34,773 nt of DNA from an uncultured Collinsella sp. (GCA_900541885.1 UQKW01000022.1:1-34773); one strand, 5' to 3'. Positions 1-7,457 are shown, counted from the first letter of the stretch. Translations and numbers: made by a program. Notes: generated by a model not told the origin, from the sequence alone.

Positions 1-14
1 CGCGGTCTCCTCCT

Positions 15-37
15 GCCCGCGAAGCGGGCCGTTTTTT
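15..37 (+). terminator. Intrinsic terminator upstream of the DGR avd gene
   Basis: Six-base-pair GC stem (gcccgc / gcgggc) with a GAA loop followed by cgtttttt. It probably ends the transcript of the gene that lies left of the window, which by DGR gene order would be the diversified target gene. Confidence 0.75.
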
Positions 38-61
38 CGCCAGTTTCCCCAGGAGGTGCAC

Positions 62-532
62 GTGAGCGGCGTCTACCAGCGAAACCGCGAGGTGTCCGAG
101 TACAAGTTCTTCACGCAGGCCATCGCCATCCGCGTGGAGGTCAATAAGCTGATGGCGTCCTCCTCAGTAGTGCCCAAGGCCTACAGGCTGCTGAACGCGG
201 TGCCGACCGTGGAGACGGCGCGCAGCATCGTGTACAACGTCAACCGCGCCGACTGCTTCTACCCCAACAGCTCGTTCAACGCGCTGGAGAGGAAACGCTA
301 CCTGACGCTGGCCATAGCGGACTGCGAGCAGCTTATGCTGGACATGCAGTGCCTCATGGATATCGGCCTGCCCGTGAACGCCAACCGCTTCGAGGAGCTG
401 GCGGCCATGGTCGAGGAGGAGATCAAGCTGCTGAAGGGCGCGCGCAAGAACGTGCGCGTCACCGGCAAGAAGTCCACCGAGGAGCGCATAGCCGAGGCCG
501 AGGCCGAGCTAGAGCGCCTGCGTTCGCTATAA
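62..532 (+). CDS. avd: Avd-like accessory protein of a diversity-generating retroelement
   Basis: This 156-aa, mostly helical and charged protein sits directly before the template repeat and reverse transcriptase, the place of the accessory variability determinant (Avd) in many DGRs. Avd proteins are four-helix-bundle proteins that bind the reverse transcriptase and template RNA and are needed for mutagenic retrohoming. I chose the GTG at 62 because AGGAGG at 51-56 is five bases before it; an in-frame GTG at 56 overlaps that ribosome site. The protein is longer than the roughly 120-130 aa of classical Avd, with a C-terminal Glu/Lys/Arg-rich tail (about residues 125-156) that looks like an added coiled coil. 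The family assignment rests on context and helical character rather than a diagnostic motif. Confidence 0.7.
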   Translation: MSGVYQRNREVSEYKFFTQAIAIRVEVNKLMASSSVVPKAYRLLNAVPTVETARSIVYNVNRADCFYPNSSFNALERKRYLTLAIADCEQLMLDMQCLMDIGLPVNANRFEELAAMVEEEIKLLKGARKNVRVTGKKSTEERIAEAEAELERLRSL

Positions 533-566
533 TGGACGGCGGTCGCGCCTTGTTTATCGGTACAAT

Positions 567-704
567 TGGTGGCTGCGTTCCGTTGCGTCGGGCTCCGCGT
601 CCAACGTGTGCTACGTCAACAACAACGGCAATGCCAACTACAACTCGGCGACGAACGTCTGGGTTCGCCCCCGCCCCGGATTCCCTTATTGCCAGACCGA
701 GTAG
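567..704 (+). repeat. DGR template repeat (TR)
   Basis: The stretch reads in frame as a C-type-lectin-like C-terminus: it starts W-W-L-R-S-V-A-S-G-S-A-S-N-V-C-Y and ends R-P-R-P-G-F-P-Y-C-Q-T-E then a TAG at 702-704. Between these are many AAC/AAT codons (a run encoding NNNGNANYNSATN), the adenine-rich codons expected of a TR in which adenine-directed mutagenesis diversifies a target. It has no start codon of its own and lies 34 bases after avd and upstream of the RT, the standard place for a TR. The stretch gtctgggttcgccccc at about 657-672 is a plausible counterpart of the initiation-of-mutagenic-homing region. The exact bounds need the variable repeat, which is not in the window. Confidence 0.8.
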
Positions 705-896
705 GCCCCAGAGCCGAAAGCAGAGCGCGAAGAGGAAGGAAGGCGCGACCGTCGGGCATGCGCCCGTAAATACGCACCCCGCGAGGGTGGCCGGACGCTG
801 CTTGCATGGCGCGGCGCTCCGTGGCTTCGCCGCGTTTCATGGCCATACCTCAAGCGGCTGCCAGAGCCACACTGAGAGCCGTGCGGGGTGCCTTCG
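705..896 (+). ncRNA. Spacer between template repeat and RT, probable 3' part of the DGR RNA
   Basis: No convincing gene is seen in these 192 bases. In the Bordetella phage DGR the RNA downstream of the TR folds, binds RT-Avd and primes cDNA synthesis. By position this GC-rich stretch, which has several short inverted repeats (for example ggcgcggcgctccgtggc near 809-826), is the equivalent. The role is inferred from location only. Confidence 0.4.
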
Positions 897-2114
897 ATGA
901 ACTCCGAGGAAAGAAGGGCCGCGCGCCGCAAGCGCCGCGAGGAGAGGCGCGCCAAGGTCAAGGCCGAGCGCGTTAAGCCGTGCACCCTTGAGGCCGTGGC
1001 CGACCTCAACAGCCTTTGCAAGGCCTCCAAGCAGGCGGCGGGCGGCGTGATGTGGAAGTCCTCCACGCAGCGTTATATGAAGGACTATCTGCGAAACGCG
1101 GTCAAATCGAGGAACGACCTTCTGGAGGGCCGCGACATATGCCGGGGCTTCATCCGCTTCGACCTGTGGGAACGCGGCAAGCTGCGCCACATCAGCGCCG
1201 TGCACTTCCCAGAGCGAGTGATTCAGAAGTCGCTGTCCCAGAACACCCTCGTACCCGCGATAGCCCCGACGCTCATAACGGCCAACTCCGCCAACATCAA
1301 GGGGCGCGGCACCGACTATGCCCTGAAGCTGCTCAAGCGCCACCTGGCCGACCACTGGCGGCGGCACAGGCGCGAGGGATACATCCTTTTGGGCGACTTC
1401 TCAGATTACTTCGCCCGCATAGCCCACGAACCCGTCAAGCGGCAGGTGGCCGACGCACTGCTCGATCCGCGCGTGGTCGCCCTCGAGCACCGCCTGATAG
1501 ATGCACAGGGCGAGGTGGGCCTGGGTCTGGGCAGCGAGCCGAACCAGATATGCGCGGTGGCCCACCCAAACCGCATCGACCACTACGTGACCGAGATGCT
1601 GCGCCCAGAGGCCTACGGGCGCTATATGGACGACTTCTACCTGATCCACGAGAGCAAGGAATACCTCCAGGTGTGCCTGCTGCTGATAGGGCGCAAGTGC
1701 GCCGAGCTGGGCATAGAGCTGAACCCGCGCAAGACCCGCGTGGTGAAGCTCACGCGCGGCTTCACGTGGCTGAAGAAGCGCATCTTCTACACGGAGACGG
1801 GCCGCATAGTCGTGAAGCCGTGCCGAGACTCCATAACGCGGGAGCGACGCAAGCTCAAGAAGATGGCCCGCATGGTCGCCGATGGCGTCATGACCCCCGA
1901 GCAGGTGGAGCAGAGCTACCAGAGCTGGCGCGGCGGCATGAAGCGGCTGGACGCGCACCGCAGCGTTTTGGCCATGGACGCGCTGTACCGCAGCCTGTTC
2001 GAAAATCTCGCGCGGGAGAGGGGGGTGCTCAATACAGGCCAACCCGAGGGACGATTCAAGCGGAAGCAAGCCCTCGCAATAGCGGAGAACCGGCAACTCA
2101 AAGCAGCGGCCTAA
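897..2114 (+). CDS. DGR reverse transcriptase
   Basis: RNA-directed DNA polymerase of about 405 aa that would copy the template RNA into adenine-mutagenised cDNA. Visible motifs are a palm motif A (LLGDFSDYF, Asp167), a motif B region (GLGLGSEPNQ, residues 208-217) and the catalytic box YMDD (residues 243-246), followed by a thumb-like basic region. The first 30 residues are very rich in Arg/Lys/Glu. The ATG at 897 has GGGGTG six bases before it; an in-frame GTG at 888 is an alternative. Motif B departs from the usual DGR form GxxxSQ. A group-II-intron-like or Abi/DRT reverse transcriptase is the alternative reading, but the adjacent template repeat and Avd-like gene argue strongly for a DGR. 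Confidence 0.88.
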   Translation: MNSEERRAARRKRREERRAKVKAERVKPCTLEAVADLNSLCKASKQAAGGVMWKSSTQRYMKDYLRNAVKSRNDLLEGRDICRGFIRFDLWERGKLRHISAVHFPERVIQKSLSQNTLVPAIAPTLITANSANIKGRGTDYALKLLKRHLADHWRRHRREGYILLGDFSDYFARIAHEPVKRQVADALLDPRVVALEHRLIDAQGEVGLGLGSEPNQICAVAHPNRIDHYVTEMLRPEAYGRYMDDFYLIHESKEYLQVCLLLIGRKCAELGIELNPRKTRVVKLTRGFTWLKKRIFYTETGRIVVKPCRDSITRERRKLKKMARMVADGVMTPEQVEQSYQSWRGGMKRLDAHRSVLAMDALYRSLFENLARERGVLNTGQPEGRFKRKQALAIAENRQLKAAA

Positions 2115-2144
2115 GCGAGGCGGCTGCGAAATAACAGAAGCATC

Positions 2145-2176
2145 GAAGGCGTGCTGCGGCGCGCCTTCTTTCTTTG
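2145..2176 (+). terminator. Terminator after the DGR reverse transcriptase
   Basis: Strong stem gaaggcgtgc / gcgcgccttc with a four-base loop, followed by tttcttt. It separates the DGR from the downstream lysis and tail-accessory genes. Confidence 0.65.
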
Positions 2177-2252
2177 CGCCCATCAAAGCGGCCCGGCAAT
2201 CTCACGGCGCCAATACGATGGCGACACATTCCCCGACAAGAAAGGAGTCCGC

Positions 2253-2579
2253 ATGGACACTGAGGAAGACATGCCGCGCCCCAACGAGCTTCAAGATGGC
2301 ACCATGGCCGAGGTCAACGCCCTGCGCGATCTGCTGTCGCAGATCGGCGACCCCGACGCGGCGCACGACGCGGGCGTTATCGACGATGACGAGTACGTTG
2401 AGCGGAAGGCGCGAAAGCTCGCCTACACCGCGGCCGTCGCCGCCTACGGAAAGGGTGAGGCCCCGGACGTGGACAAGCTGCTTGAGCAGATGCGCGAGAA
2501 GGTCGCCGAGCCCAGCCAAACCGAGACCAACACGGCAAACATCGACTACCTGATGATGACGGTCGGGGGTGAACAGTAA
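2253..2579 (+). CDS. Small acidic phage protein, function unknown
   Basis: A 108-aa acidic protein. The ATG at 2253 is preceded by AAGAAAGGAG, so I prefer it to the longer upstream reading. I do not recognise a family with certainty. The acidic, Asp/Glu-rich middle and the place just before an XkdX-like gene resemble the small tail-tip or fibre-associated proteins that precede XkdX in Gram-positive phages. Its stop codon overlaps the next start (TAATG), so the two are translationally coupled. It is the first gene of the prophage lysis/tail-accessory operon. Confidence 0.65.
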   Translation: MDTEEDMPRPNELQDGTMAEVNALRDLLSQIGDPDAAHDAGVIDDDEYVERKARKLAYTAAVAAYGKGEAPDVDKLLEQMREKVAEPSQTETNTANIDYLMMTVGGEQ

Positions 2580-2761
2580 TGGCGGGACGCGTCAAGGCTG
2601 CAACCACGGCGGCGCACTCGAAGAACTATGACAAGGTGAGGCGCTACTACGAGCGCGGCCTCTGGACCAAGGCCATGGTGCATCGAGCCGTGGCCTGCAA
2701 GTGGATCACACGCGACGAATATGAGGAGATCGTCGGAGAAGAGTACGCGGAGGAGGCTTAG
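2579..2761 (+). CDS. XkdX family phage protein
   Basis: A 60-aa protein with the pattern seen in XkdX-like proteins: W-x-x-A-M-V-x-x-A-V followed by K-W-I-T-x-x-E-Y-E-E-I-x-G-E-x-Y near the C-terminus. XkdX proteins are short, of unknown biochemical role, and are coded next to tail-fibre and holin genes in phages such as PBSX. The ATG overlaps the stop of the preceding gene by one base, and the following gene starts two bases after this stop. Confidence 0.7.
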   Translation: MAGRVKAATTAAHSKNYDKVRRYYERGLWTKAMVHRAVACKWITRDEYEEIVGEEYAEEA

Positions 2762-2762
2762 G

Positions 2763-3074
2763 GTGCCGGCGCTGAGCATCGGGGAGGCAACGTCGGTCCT
2801 CTCGGCCGCCGTTGTGATTGTCACGTTCTTCATCGGGCGCGTCTCCGTATCCAAAACATCGTCTGCCAAGGAGCAGCGGGCCGAAGACAAGCTCGACAGC
2901 CTTTGCGGCGACACGACCGAGATCAAGGACGGCGTCAAGGAGATCAACCGCAAGCTCGACGACCACGGCGAGCGCCTCACGAAAGTCGAGCAACAGGTCA
3001 TCACCTTGTTCAACCGGCTCGACCGCGTCGAGAAAAATTACGACCTGCATCACGGTATCGGCGGGTCAGATTAG
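2763..3074 (+). CDS. Phage membrane protein with coiled coil, XhlA-like
   Basis: A 103-aa protein with a GTG start at 2763, just after the XkdX-like gene stop. Residues about 8-26 form one hydrophobic membrane segment (SVLSAAVVIVTFFIG). The rest is a long charged coiled coil (DKLDSLCGDTTEIKDGVKEI, then KVEQQVITLFNRLDRVEKN). The layout of one membrane segment and a coiled coil next to a holin resembles hemolysin XhlA-type accessory lysis proteins, although in XhlA the membrane segment is C-terminal. Topology is clear; the family name is tentative. Confidence 0.6.
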   Translation: MPALSIGEATSVLSAAVVIVTFFIGRVSVSKTSSAKEQRAEDKLDSLCGDTTEIKDGVKEINRKLDDHGERLTKVEQQVITLFNRLDRVEKNYDLHHGIGGSD

Positions 3075-3084
3075 GAGCTGAAAA

Positions 3085-3360
3085 GTGAAAATCAACTGGG
3101 CCCTTCGCTTCAAGAATAAGCAGACGCTCGCGGCATTGGCCGCCACCGTAATCAGCGCAGCCTATCAGGTGCTCGGAATCCTCGGAGTCGTGGCGCCTAT
3201 CTCCCAGGGGTCGCTCATCCAGCTCGTCGGAATCATCCTGACCGTTCTCGCCGGCTTCGGCGTGATCGTCGATCCGACCACCAAGGGCGCGTCGGACTCG
3301 AAGCGTGCCATGTCGTACAGCGAGCCCCATGCCGCATATGACGCCAAGGCGGTTGAGTAG
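3085..3360 (+). CDS. Phage holin, phi-LC3 family
   Basis: A 91-aa protein matching the phi-LC3/Phage_holin_1 pattern. It has an N-terminal M-K-I-N-W-x-x-R-x-K-N-K, two hydrophobic segments (about residues 16-36 and 43-60) and the signature D-P-T-T-K-G-x-S-D-S-K-R-A-M-x-Y near the C-terminus. Holins oligomerise in the cytoplasmic membrane to release or activate the endolysin at the end of the lytic cycle. The GTG at 3085 has AGGAG at 3074-3078. The endolysin gene follows after three bases. Confidence 0.9.
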   Translation: MKINWALRFKNKQTLAALAATVISAAYQVLGILGVVAPISQGSLIQLVGIILTVLAGFGVIVDPTTKGASDSKRAMSYSEPHAAYDAKAVE

Positions 3361-3363
3361 GCC

Positions 3364-4317
3364 ATGGCCATCACACAGCGCGAGGCCTTCGCGCAGGTCA
3401 TGGAACACCTCGTCTCCCATGATGGGGGCGGCGGTCACGGATACTCGCAGGCCAACCGCATGGGGGACGGAACGACCGAGACGATTTGTCTGTCCGACGG
3501 CACCACCGTCACTATTGCCGGTGGCGATCGCGACTGTTCCTCGGCCGTAGTGACCGCCCTCCGCGCGGTCGGCGTCAATACCTTCGGAGCCTCGTATACC
3601 GGAAACATGCGGGAGCAGCTGCTCAAGACGGGCCTTTTCGGCTGGCGTAAGATGGGCGTCAAGTCCGCCCAGCGTGGAGACATCTACCTCAACGAGAAGT
3701 GCCACACCACCGTGTGCGTCTCTCCCTATGGATCAGCTCGCGGCGACCTCTTGGCCCAATTCTCCATTTCTGAAAAGGGGACCGTCACCGGCACCAAGGG
3801 CGACCAGACCGGGCGCGAGTCCAACATCAAGGCGTACTACAGCTACCCATGGGACGGCACGCTCTACTGGCTTGGCGACGGCAAGACACTGAATGGGTCA
3901 AATACGGAAGTCGCGGACAATACGGTCCCGAGCCTCGGAGACACGCGATATTTCGGCCCGAAGATGGCCAAGGAGCTGCAACGCCAGCTCGGCACGACTG
4001 CCGATGGCGTGATCTCCGGTCAATGGCCGGCGAACGAGCGATACCTTTGGGCATGCGACCGCGGCGTAATCGAGTACGTCAAGGGCGGGTTTGGCTCGAA
4101 TGCCGTCCGCGCCCTGCAGGACAAGGTCGGATGCAAAGTCTATCCCGTGGTCGGCGGTGTTCAGGCGCGACAGATGGGTTCGGGAACGGTCTTCAAACAC
4201 CAGCAGTGGCTCATCGCTCAAGGTATCTCGTGCGGATCATCGGGTGCGGACGGATACCAGGGCCGCGACACCAACGTCGCCATCGGACAAGCGCTCGTCA
4301 AGCAACTCTATCGATAG
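3364..4317 (+). CDS. Phage endolysin, NlpC/P60-like peptidase with C-terminal repeat domain
   Basis: Peptidoglycan hydrolase of 317 aa. The N-terminal half has a D-C-S-S-A-V motif (Cys58, the probable nucleophile), a GDIYLN strand, and H-T-T-V (His114), which fits a papain-like NlpC/P60 or CHAP fold cutting peptide bridges. From about residue 185 a second domain follows, with the pattern A-K-E-L-Q-R-Q-L-G-T-x-A-D-G and later A-V-R-A-L-Q-D-K-V-G. This looks like a duplicated peptidoglycan-binding-type module used for wall targeting. There is no signal peptide, as expected for a holin-dependent lysin. It follows the holin gene directly. Confidence 0.85.
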   Translation: MAITQREAFAQVMEHLVSHDGGGGHGYSQANRMGDGTTETICLSDGTTVTIAGGDRDCSSAVVTALRAVGVNTFGASYTGNMREQLLKTGLFGWRKMGVKSAQRGDIYLNEKCHTTVCVSPYGSARGDLLAQFSISEKGTVTGTKGDQTGRESNIKAYYSYPWDGTLYWLGDGKTLNGSNTEVADNTVPSLGDTRYFGPKMAKELQRQLGTTADGVISGQWPANERYLWACDRGVIEYVKGGFGSNAVRALQDKVGCKVYPVVGGVQARQMGSGTVFKHQQWLIAQGISCGSSGADGYQGRDTNVAIGQALVKQLYR

Positions 4318-4325
4318 GTGTGCAT

Positions 4326-4436
4326 ATGAATCCATTTGATATCTGTTTTATTGTCGGCTCTGCTGCAGGACTGCTGATCGGTCTTCTCGGATGGGCAATC
4401 GTGCGCGTCGGCAGCCAAAAAGACTTTAGAAATTGA
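4326..4436 (+). CDS. Tiny membrane protein at the prophage end
   Basis: A 36-aa ORF eight bases after the lysin gene: a short N-terminus, a hydrophobic stretch (ICFIVGSAAGLLIGLLGWAI) and a basic C-terminus. It could be a small accessory lysis protein. The ribosome site is weak (gataggtgtgcat), so expression is uncertain. Confidence 0.4.
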   Translation: MNPFDICFIVGSAAGLLIGLLGWAIVRVGSQKDFRN

Positions 4437-4444
4437 TAGATGCA

Positions 4445-4480
4445 GCCTCTCCCCGGCAACTGCCGGGGAGGGGTTTTATA
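4445..4480 (+). terminator. Terminator of the prophage lysis operon
   Basis: Stem ctccccggca / tgccggggag with a very short loop, followed by gggtttta. It lies nine bases after the last small ORF and ends the rightward prophage transcript. Confidence 0.75.
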
Positions 4481-4598
4481 CATTGCCGGATATCCGTCAA
4501 TATCCGTTCTGCAATGCAGTTTCAGTGAGGTGAGAACGATTGGAAACATAACTACCTGCGATTTTGCTGCTATAGGGTACGCCAAAACATCACGTTCA

Positions 4599-4643
4599 AG
4601 ACTCTTAATCCCAAGGTCCAGGGTTCGACCCCCTGACGGCCCA
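4599..4643 (+). other. tRNA-Lys(CTT) 3' fragment, prophage attachment-site scar
   Basis: The sequence matches the 3' part of a tRNA: anticodon loop ctcttaa (anticodon CTT, Lys), a T-arm cagggttcgaccccctg with a perfect five-pair stem, and the acceptor strand acggccc followed by discriminator A. No D-arm or 5' acceptor strand (expected gggccgt) is found upstream, so this is not a working tRNA. Phages integrating at tRNA 3' ends leave such a fragment at one junction and a complete tRNA at the other. The intact tRNA-Lys should therefore flank the far left end of the prophage, outside the window. Confidence 0.75.
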
Positions 4644-4656
4644 CCCAAAGATTGTT

Positions 4657-4688
4657 AAAGCGACCGGCCCAGGCTGGTCGCTTTTTTT
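4657..4688 (+). terminator. Terminator behind the tRNA fragment
   Basis: Stem aaagcgacc / ggtcgcttt with a ten-base loop and a T-run. It probably was the terminator of the original tRNA-Lys gene before phage integration. Confidence 0.75.
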
Positions 4689-4834
4689 GTTGACCTCGCA
4701 TGGGGTCGAACCCGTCGGGGCGCGGAGCTGAGGAAATGCGTAAGCATTTGCCAACGCAGCGCGCAAGGCGCCTTGGCGCCGCAGCGGTCGCCTGCGCAGC
4801 AGGCTGACCCCCTGAGGGCCCGCCAAAGCAAGTT

Positions 4835-4866
4835 AAGACGGTCAACGAAAGTTGGCCGTCTTTTTT
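4835..4866 (+). terminator. Second terminator in the att-like repeat
   Basis: Stem aagacggtcaac / gttggccgtctt with a GAAA loop, followed by six T. No gene directly before it on this strand uses it, which fits a relic of a former tRNA or att site. It also lies just after the end of dinD on the opposite strand. Confidence 0.65.
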
Positions 4867-4909
4867 GCTGACCTCGCATGGGGTCGAACCCGAAAGGGCA
4901 CAGCTGCTT

Positions 4910-5770
4910 TCACAGATCGAGCCTACCCTGGGGATCGGTAAAACCGTCAGTACCCTCCTTGAGTTTCTTCTCGTCTGCCTTCACACGACGCTCGAGCTTT
5001 TTTGTATCCTCGGCAGGCGGTAGGTTCTCGGGGACAATTCCGCGGTCGATGAGGCTGCCACGCACGCTTGTGTTGTTCTCGACGTGCTCTTGCTTGATCT
5101 GGTCCAGACCGTACAGGTCGTGTTCCTCGGCGTTGAAGGCCGTCATCGAGTTCGTAAGGTCCTTTGCTTTGATGAGGACATCGGCTAACCTGTCCGCCAA
5201 TGCCGCGCTCTTGGGTACGCCGAGCTGCTGCTTCATTTCCGCCGTGCTTCTGCCGCCGAATAACGCTTCATCGCCCTTCGACTTGATGATCGCGAATCCT
5301 TTGGAGTCAACGCCGCGTTTGAACGCAATACCCGAGAGCTGTTTCTTTGAATCGGATAGCGAGTGGCGCGCCTGCAAGCGCTGAATCTCTGCGAAGCGCT
5401 GCTCTATGAGCTCTTGGCGGCGCGTCTGGACGGCAAAGTATGCCTGCGCGAGCGCGATCTCCGGCTTGTTTGGATCTCCGTTTTGGGCGATTAAATAGCA
5501 TGCGTAGCGCGTAAGTTTGTAGTCTTTAACCGCGCGAGCGGCGACACCGGCAGTTACCATTTTCGTGGTGTCACGAAAATGGGAATCAACTGGAGTTTTG
5601 TTTGTTTCGCACGAGACTTTTGCCCTCTTAACAACTTCGGCGAAGTTCTCCCATCGAGTGTACCCCATGGGTTCCATTAAATCGCGTGCGAGCCAATATT
5701 CAACGCCGTCTTCCACATTGGCGTAGCTATCAAGTTCGACACGCCACTTCTCGATATCTCTACTGTCCAT
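4910..5770 (-). CDS. dinD: DNA damage-inducible protein D
   Basis: A 286-aa DinD homologue. The N-terminal BRO-like domain (about residues 5-115) carries the characteristic W-L-A-R-D-L-M-E-x-M-G-Y-x-x-W-x-x-F and, later, L-T-R-Y-A-C-Y-L-I-A-Q-N-G-D-P-x-K-P followed by A-x-A-Q-A-Y-F-A-V-Q-T-R-R-Q-E. In E. coli, DinD is SOS-induced and inhibits RecA-mediated strand exchange. The ATG at 5770 has AGGAGGA about five bases before it. I looked for a LexA-type operator upstream and found none I could defend. It lies just outside the phage junction, so it may be chromosomal or a remnant of an earlier integrated element. Confidence 0.88.
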   Translation of the reverse strand: MDSRDIEKWRVELDSYANVEDGVEYWLARDLMEPMGYTRWENFAEVVKRAKVSCETNKTPVDSHFRDTTKMVTAGVAARAVKDYKLTRYACYLIAQNGDPNKPEIALAQAYFAVQTRRQELIEQRFAEIQRLQARHSLSDSKKQLSGIAFKRGVDSKGFAIIKSKGDEALFGGRSTAEMKQQLGVPKSAALADRLADVLIKAKDLTNSMTAFNAEEHDLYGLDQIKQEHVENNTSVRGSLIDRGIVPENLPPAEDTKKLERRVKADEKKLKEGTDGFTDPQGRLDL

Positions 5771-5847
5771 ATCTCCTCCTCGCTGGTCTATTGTCTATGC
5801 GGGCTTTGCCCACTCTGTATTCAGAATAAGGATACGCTGCCGTGCGG

Positions 5848-5889
5848 ACACGAATGGGCCCGTGCTGCTTCGAGCTCACGGGGCCCATG
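5848..5889. repeat. Inverted repeat between dinD and the flavoprotein gene
   Basis: atgggcccgtg and cacggggcccat form a near-perfect 11-pair stem with one bulged G and a loop of about 12 bases. No clear T-run follows on either strand, so it may be a weak terminator for the leftward flavoprotein transcript or a regulatory site. Confidence 0.4.
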
Positions 5890-5930
5890 GATATCGATTG
5901 GTTGTGTTCTGCTTTAGATAGGTGTCCGGT

Positions 5931-7457
5931 TTAATCCGCTCGATAGTGCGACCCGAGACTTTCAGTTCGCTTGCGCATGGCTTTGACCATTTCCTGTGCT
6001 AGTCGAATCTGCGACTGTAGGCGGGCGAGGGCTGCGATCTCGCTGTCATCGGTATGCGGCTTGCTCAGCGCCATGGCCTTGTCTTGCAGGCTTTCAAGCT
6101 GTTGCAGGGCCTCGGATAGGCCTGTTTCGGTCCTGTTGATCATGCAAAAGGTGCTCATCGTGTGCCTAAGGCTGTGTGTCAGGCGTTCGGCATCTGTTGT
6201 GGCAATGCCGTACTGGGGGAGGGTGATATCCGCCTTCAGGGCCGCCTCAGGCTCTTTCTGCGCTGTGAGGGCTGCCGATGCGCCCGCGATACGTCCGAAT
6301 ACGATGCCGTTGGCGCTTGACAAGCCACCAATGCGGTCGGCGCCGTGCATGCCGCCTGTCGCCTCGCCGCAAGCGTAGAGGCCCTCAACGCCCGTGTGCG
6401 CGGTCTTATCGATCTTGATGCCGCCGTTAGCGGCGTGGGCATACATCGCAACGCGCATCTCGTCAGTCGGGGCGATACCGTGCTCGTCTTGCAGCCAGGT
6501 GGCAAAGGTCTGCACAAACTCTGGGACATCCTCGCGGGGGAAGTCGTAGTGGAGTGCCAGGCCTTCGACACCTGCCTGATCGATGACGAGATCGATAGCG
6601 CGGGAGGCCAAGCGTGACGTGAAGGGACCATATCCAGAGCGCTGCTCGAGCAGGTCGTCCAGCTTGTCGTCGGCAATATCTGCCGGCTGGTCTACATGTA
6701 CGTAGCGCCAGGTCTTCTCGTTAAAGACAAGGTTGCGCTTGGGCTCGATGAAGCCGGGCATCATCTGCATGAACTCTATATTAGTAAGCGATGCGCCGTG
6801 CGCCAGCGCGATGGCCTGTGATGAGCTGAGCACGTCGGCGGAAGTGAGGCTTCGCTCGAACAGGCCACCCGTGCCACCGGCTGCGATGATCGTGGCTTTG
6901 GTAGCAAAGGGCACGATTCGATCTTCGGTGAGGTTGTAGAGCACGGTTCCGGTGATTCTGCCGTTCGTGTCCTCAATAAGGTCGATAAGCTCATGGCGGG
7001 GGAGCAGGCGAATGCCGAGCGACTCGATCCGGGCTGTCAGAGCGTCCTCAAGGGGCTTGCGGGTGAGGCCGCGCCACATGCGCGTCTTGTGGTCAAAGCA
7101 GGGGATAAACTGCTTTTGCTGAGCGCTCTCAGCGTTTTGCGGACGCTTGAGCTCAACGCCCAGGTCTTGCTCGAGCCATTCAATTGCCTGGGGAATGCCG
7201 TGGACAAACGTCTGGACAAGCTCGGGGTCGGCGACACCGCCGCCGACGGTCTGGATGGTGTCGATGAGGTCTTGTTCGTCGTCTTCGTTAACGGGTCCGA
7301 TAAGCCCTAGGCCCCAGGTTCCAGGGAAGAAGCTCGATCCACTCATGGTCTTGCCGGCGCTTGCCACAGCGACGGTTGCGCCCGTGCGTGCCGCTTCGAT
7401 GGCGGCACAAAGGCCCGCAATGCCAGATCCAATTACCAGTACATCAGTCGATTCCAT
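5931..7457 (-). CDS. FAD-dependent oxidoreductase, fumarate reductase / L-aspartate oxidase family
   Basis: A 508-aa flavoprotein. The N-terminus has the dinucleotide-binding motif V-L-V-I-G-S-G-I-A-G-L-C-A-A-I-E-A-A. Mid-protein there is A-A-G-G-T-G-G-L, and toward the end G-L-Y-A-C-G-E-A-T-G-G-M-H-G-A-D-R-I-G-G, the FAD-site signature of succinate dehydrogenase/fumarate reductase flavoproteins and NadB. A helical C-terminus follows, as in that family. The ATG at 7457 has GAAAGGA six bases upstream; a longer reading adds 19 unsupported residues. No nadA, nadC or frd partner subunits are next to it, so the substrate is open: soluble fumarate reductase-like, NadB-like, or another flavoprotein. 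No secretion signal is seen. Confidence 0.82.
   Translation of the reverse strand: MESTDVLVIGSGIAGLCAAIEAARTGATVAVASAGKTMSGSSFFPGTWGLGLIGPVNEDDEQDLIDTIQTVGGGVADPELVQTFVHGIPQAIEWLEQDLGVELKRPQNAESAQQKQFIPCFDHKTRMWRGLTRKPLEDALTARIESLGIRLLPRHELIDLIEDTNGRITGTVLYNLTEDRIVPFATKATIIAAGGTGGLFERSLTSADVLSSSQAIALAHGASLTNIEFMQMMPGFIEPKRNLVFNEKTWRYVHVDQPADIADDKLDDLLEQRSGYGPFTSRLASRAIDLVIDQAGVEGLALHYDFPREDVPEFVQTFATWLQDEHGIAPTDEMRVAMYAHAANGGIKIDKTAHTGVEGLYACGEATGGMHGADRIGGLSSANGIVFGRIAGASAALTAQKEPEAALKADITLPQYGIATTDAERLTHSLRHTMSTFCMINRTETGLSEALQQLESLQDKAMALSKPHTDDSEIAALARLQSQIRLAQEMVKAMRKRTESLGSHYRAD

Larger units (their letters stand above)
4627..4892 (+). repeat. Tandem repeat of tRNA tail plus terminator plus tail motif
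   Basis: Unit 1 (4627-4714) and unit 2 (4806-4892) share the same order of parts. Each has gaccccctga followed by a gggccc-like acceptor end, a short AT linker, a hairpin terminator with a different stem sequence, and the identical string tgacctcgcatggggtcgaa. They are 88 and 87 bases long, separated by about 90 bases of GC-rich palindrome-rich DNA. Confidence 0.6.

Noticed and set aside
2151..2252. Longer start for the small acidic phage protein
   Set aside because: The added residues run through the terminator hairpin, and a strong ribosome site precedes the ATG at 2253.
4570..4879. Minus-strand frames across the tRNA fragment (containing GVEPWTLGL-like strings)
   Set aside because: These are the well-known false proteins produced by translating the antisense of tRNA T-arms and terminators.
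5771..5930. LexA/SOS operator for dinD
   Set aside because: I looked for a GAAC-N4-GTTC-type site upstream of the dinD start and saw none convincing.
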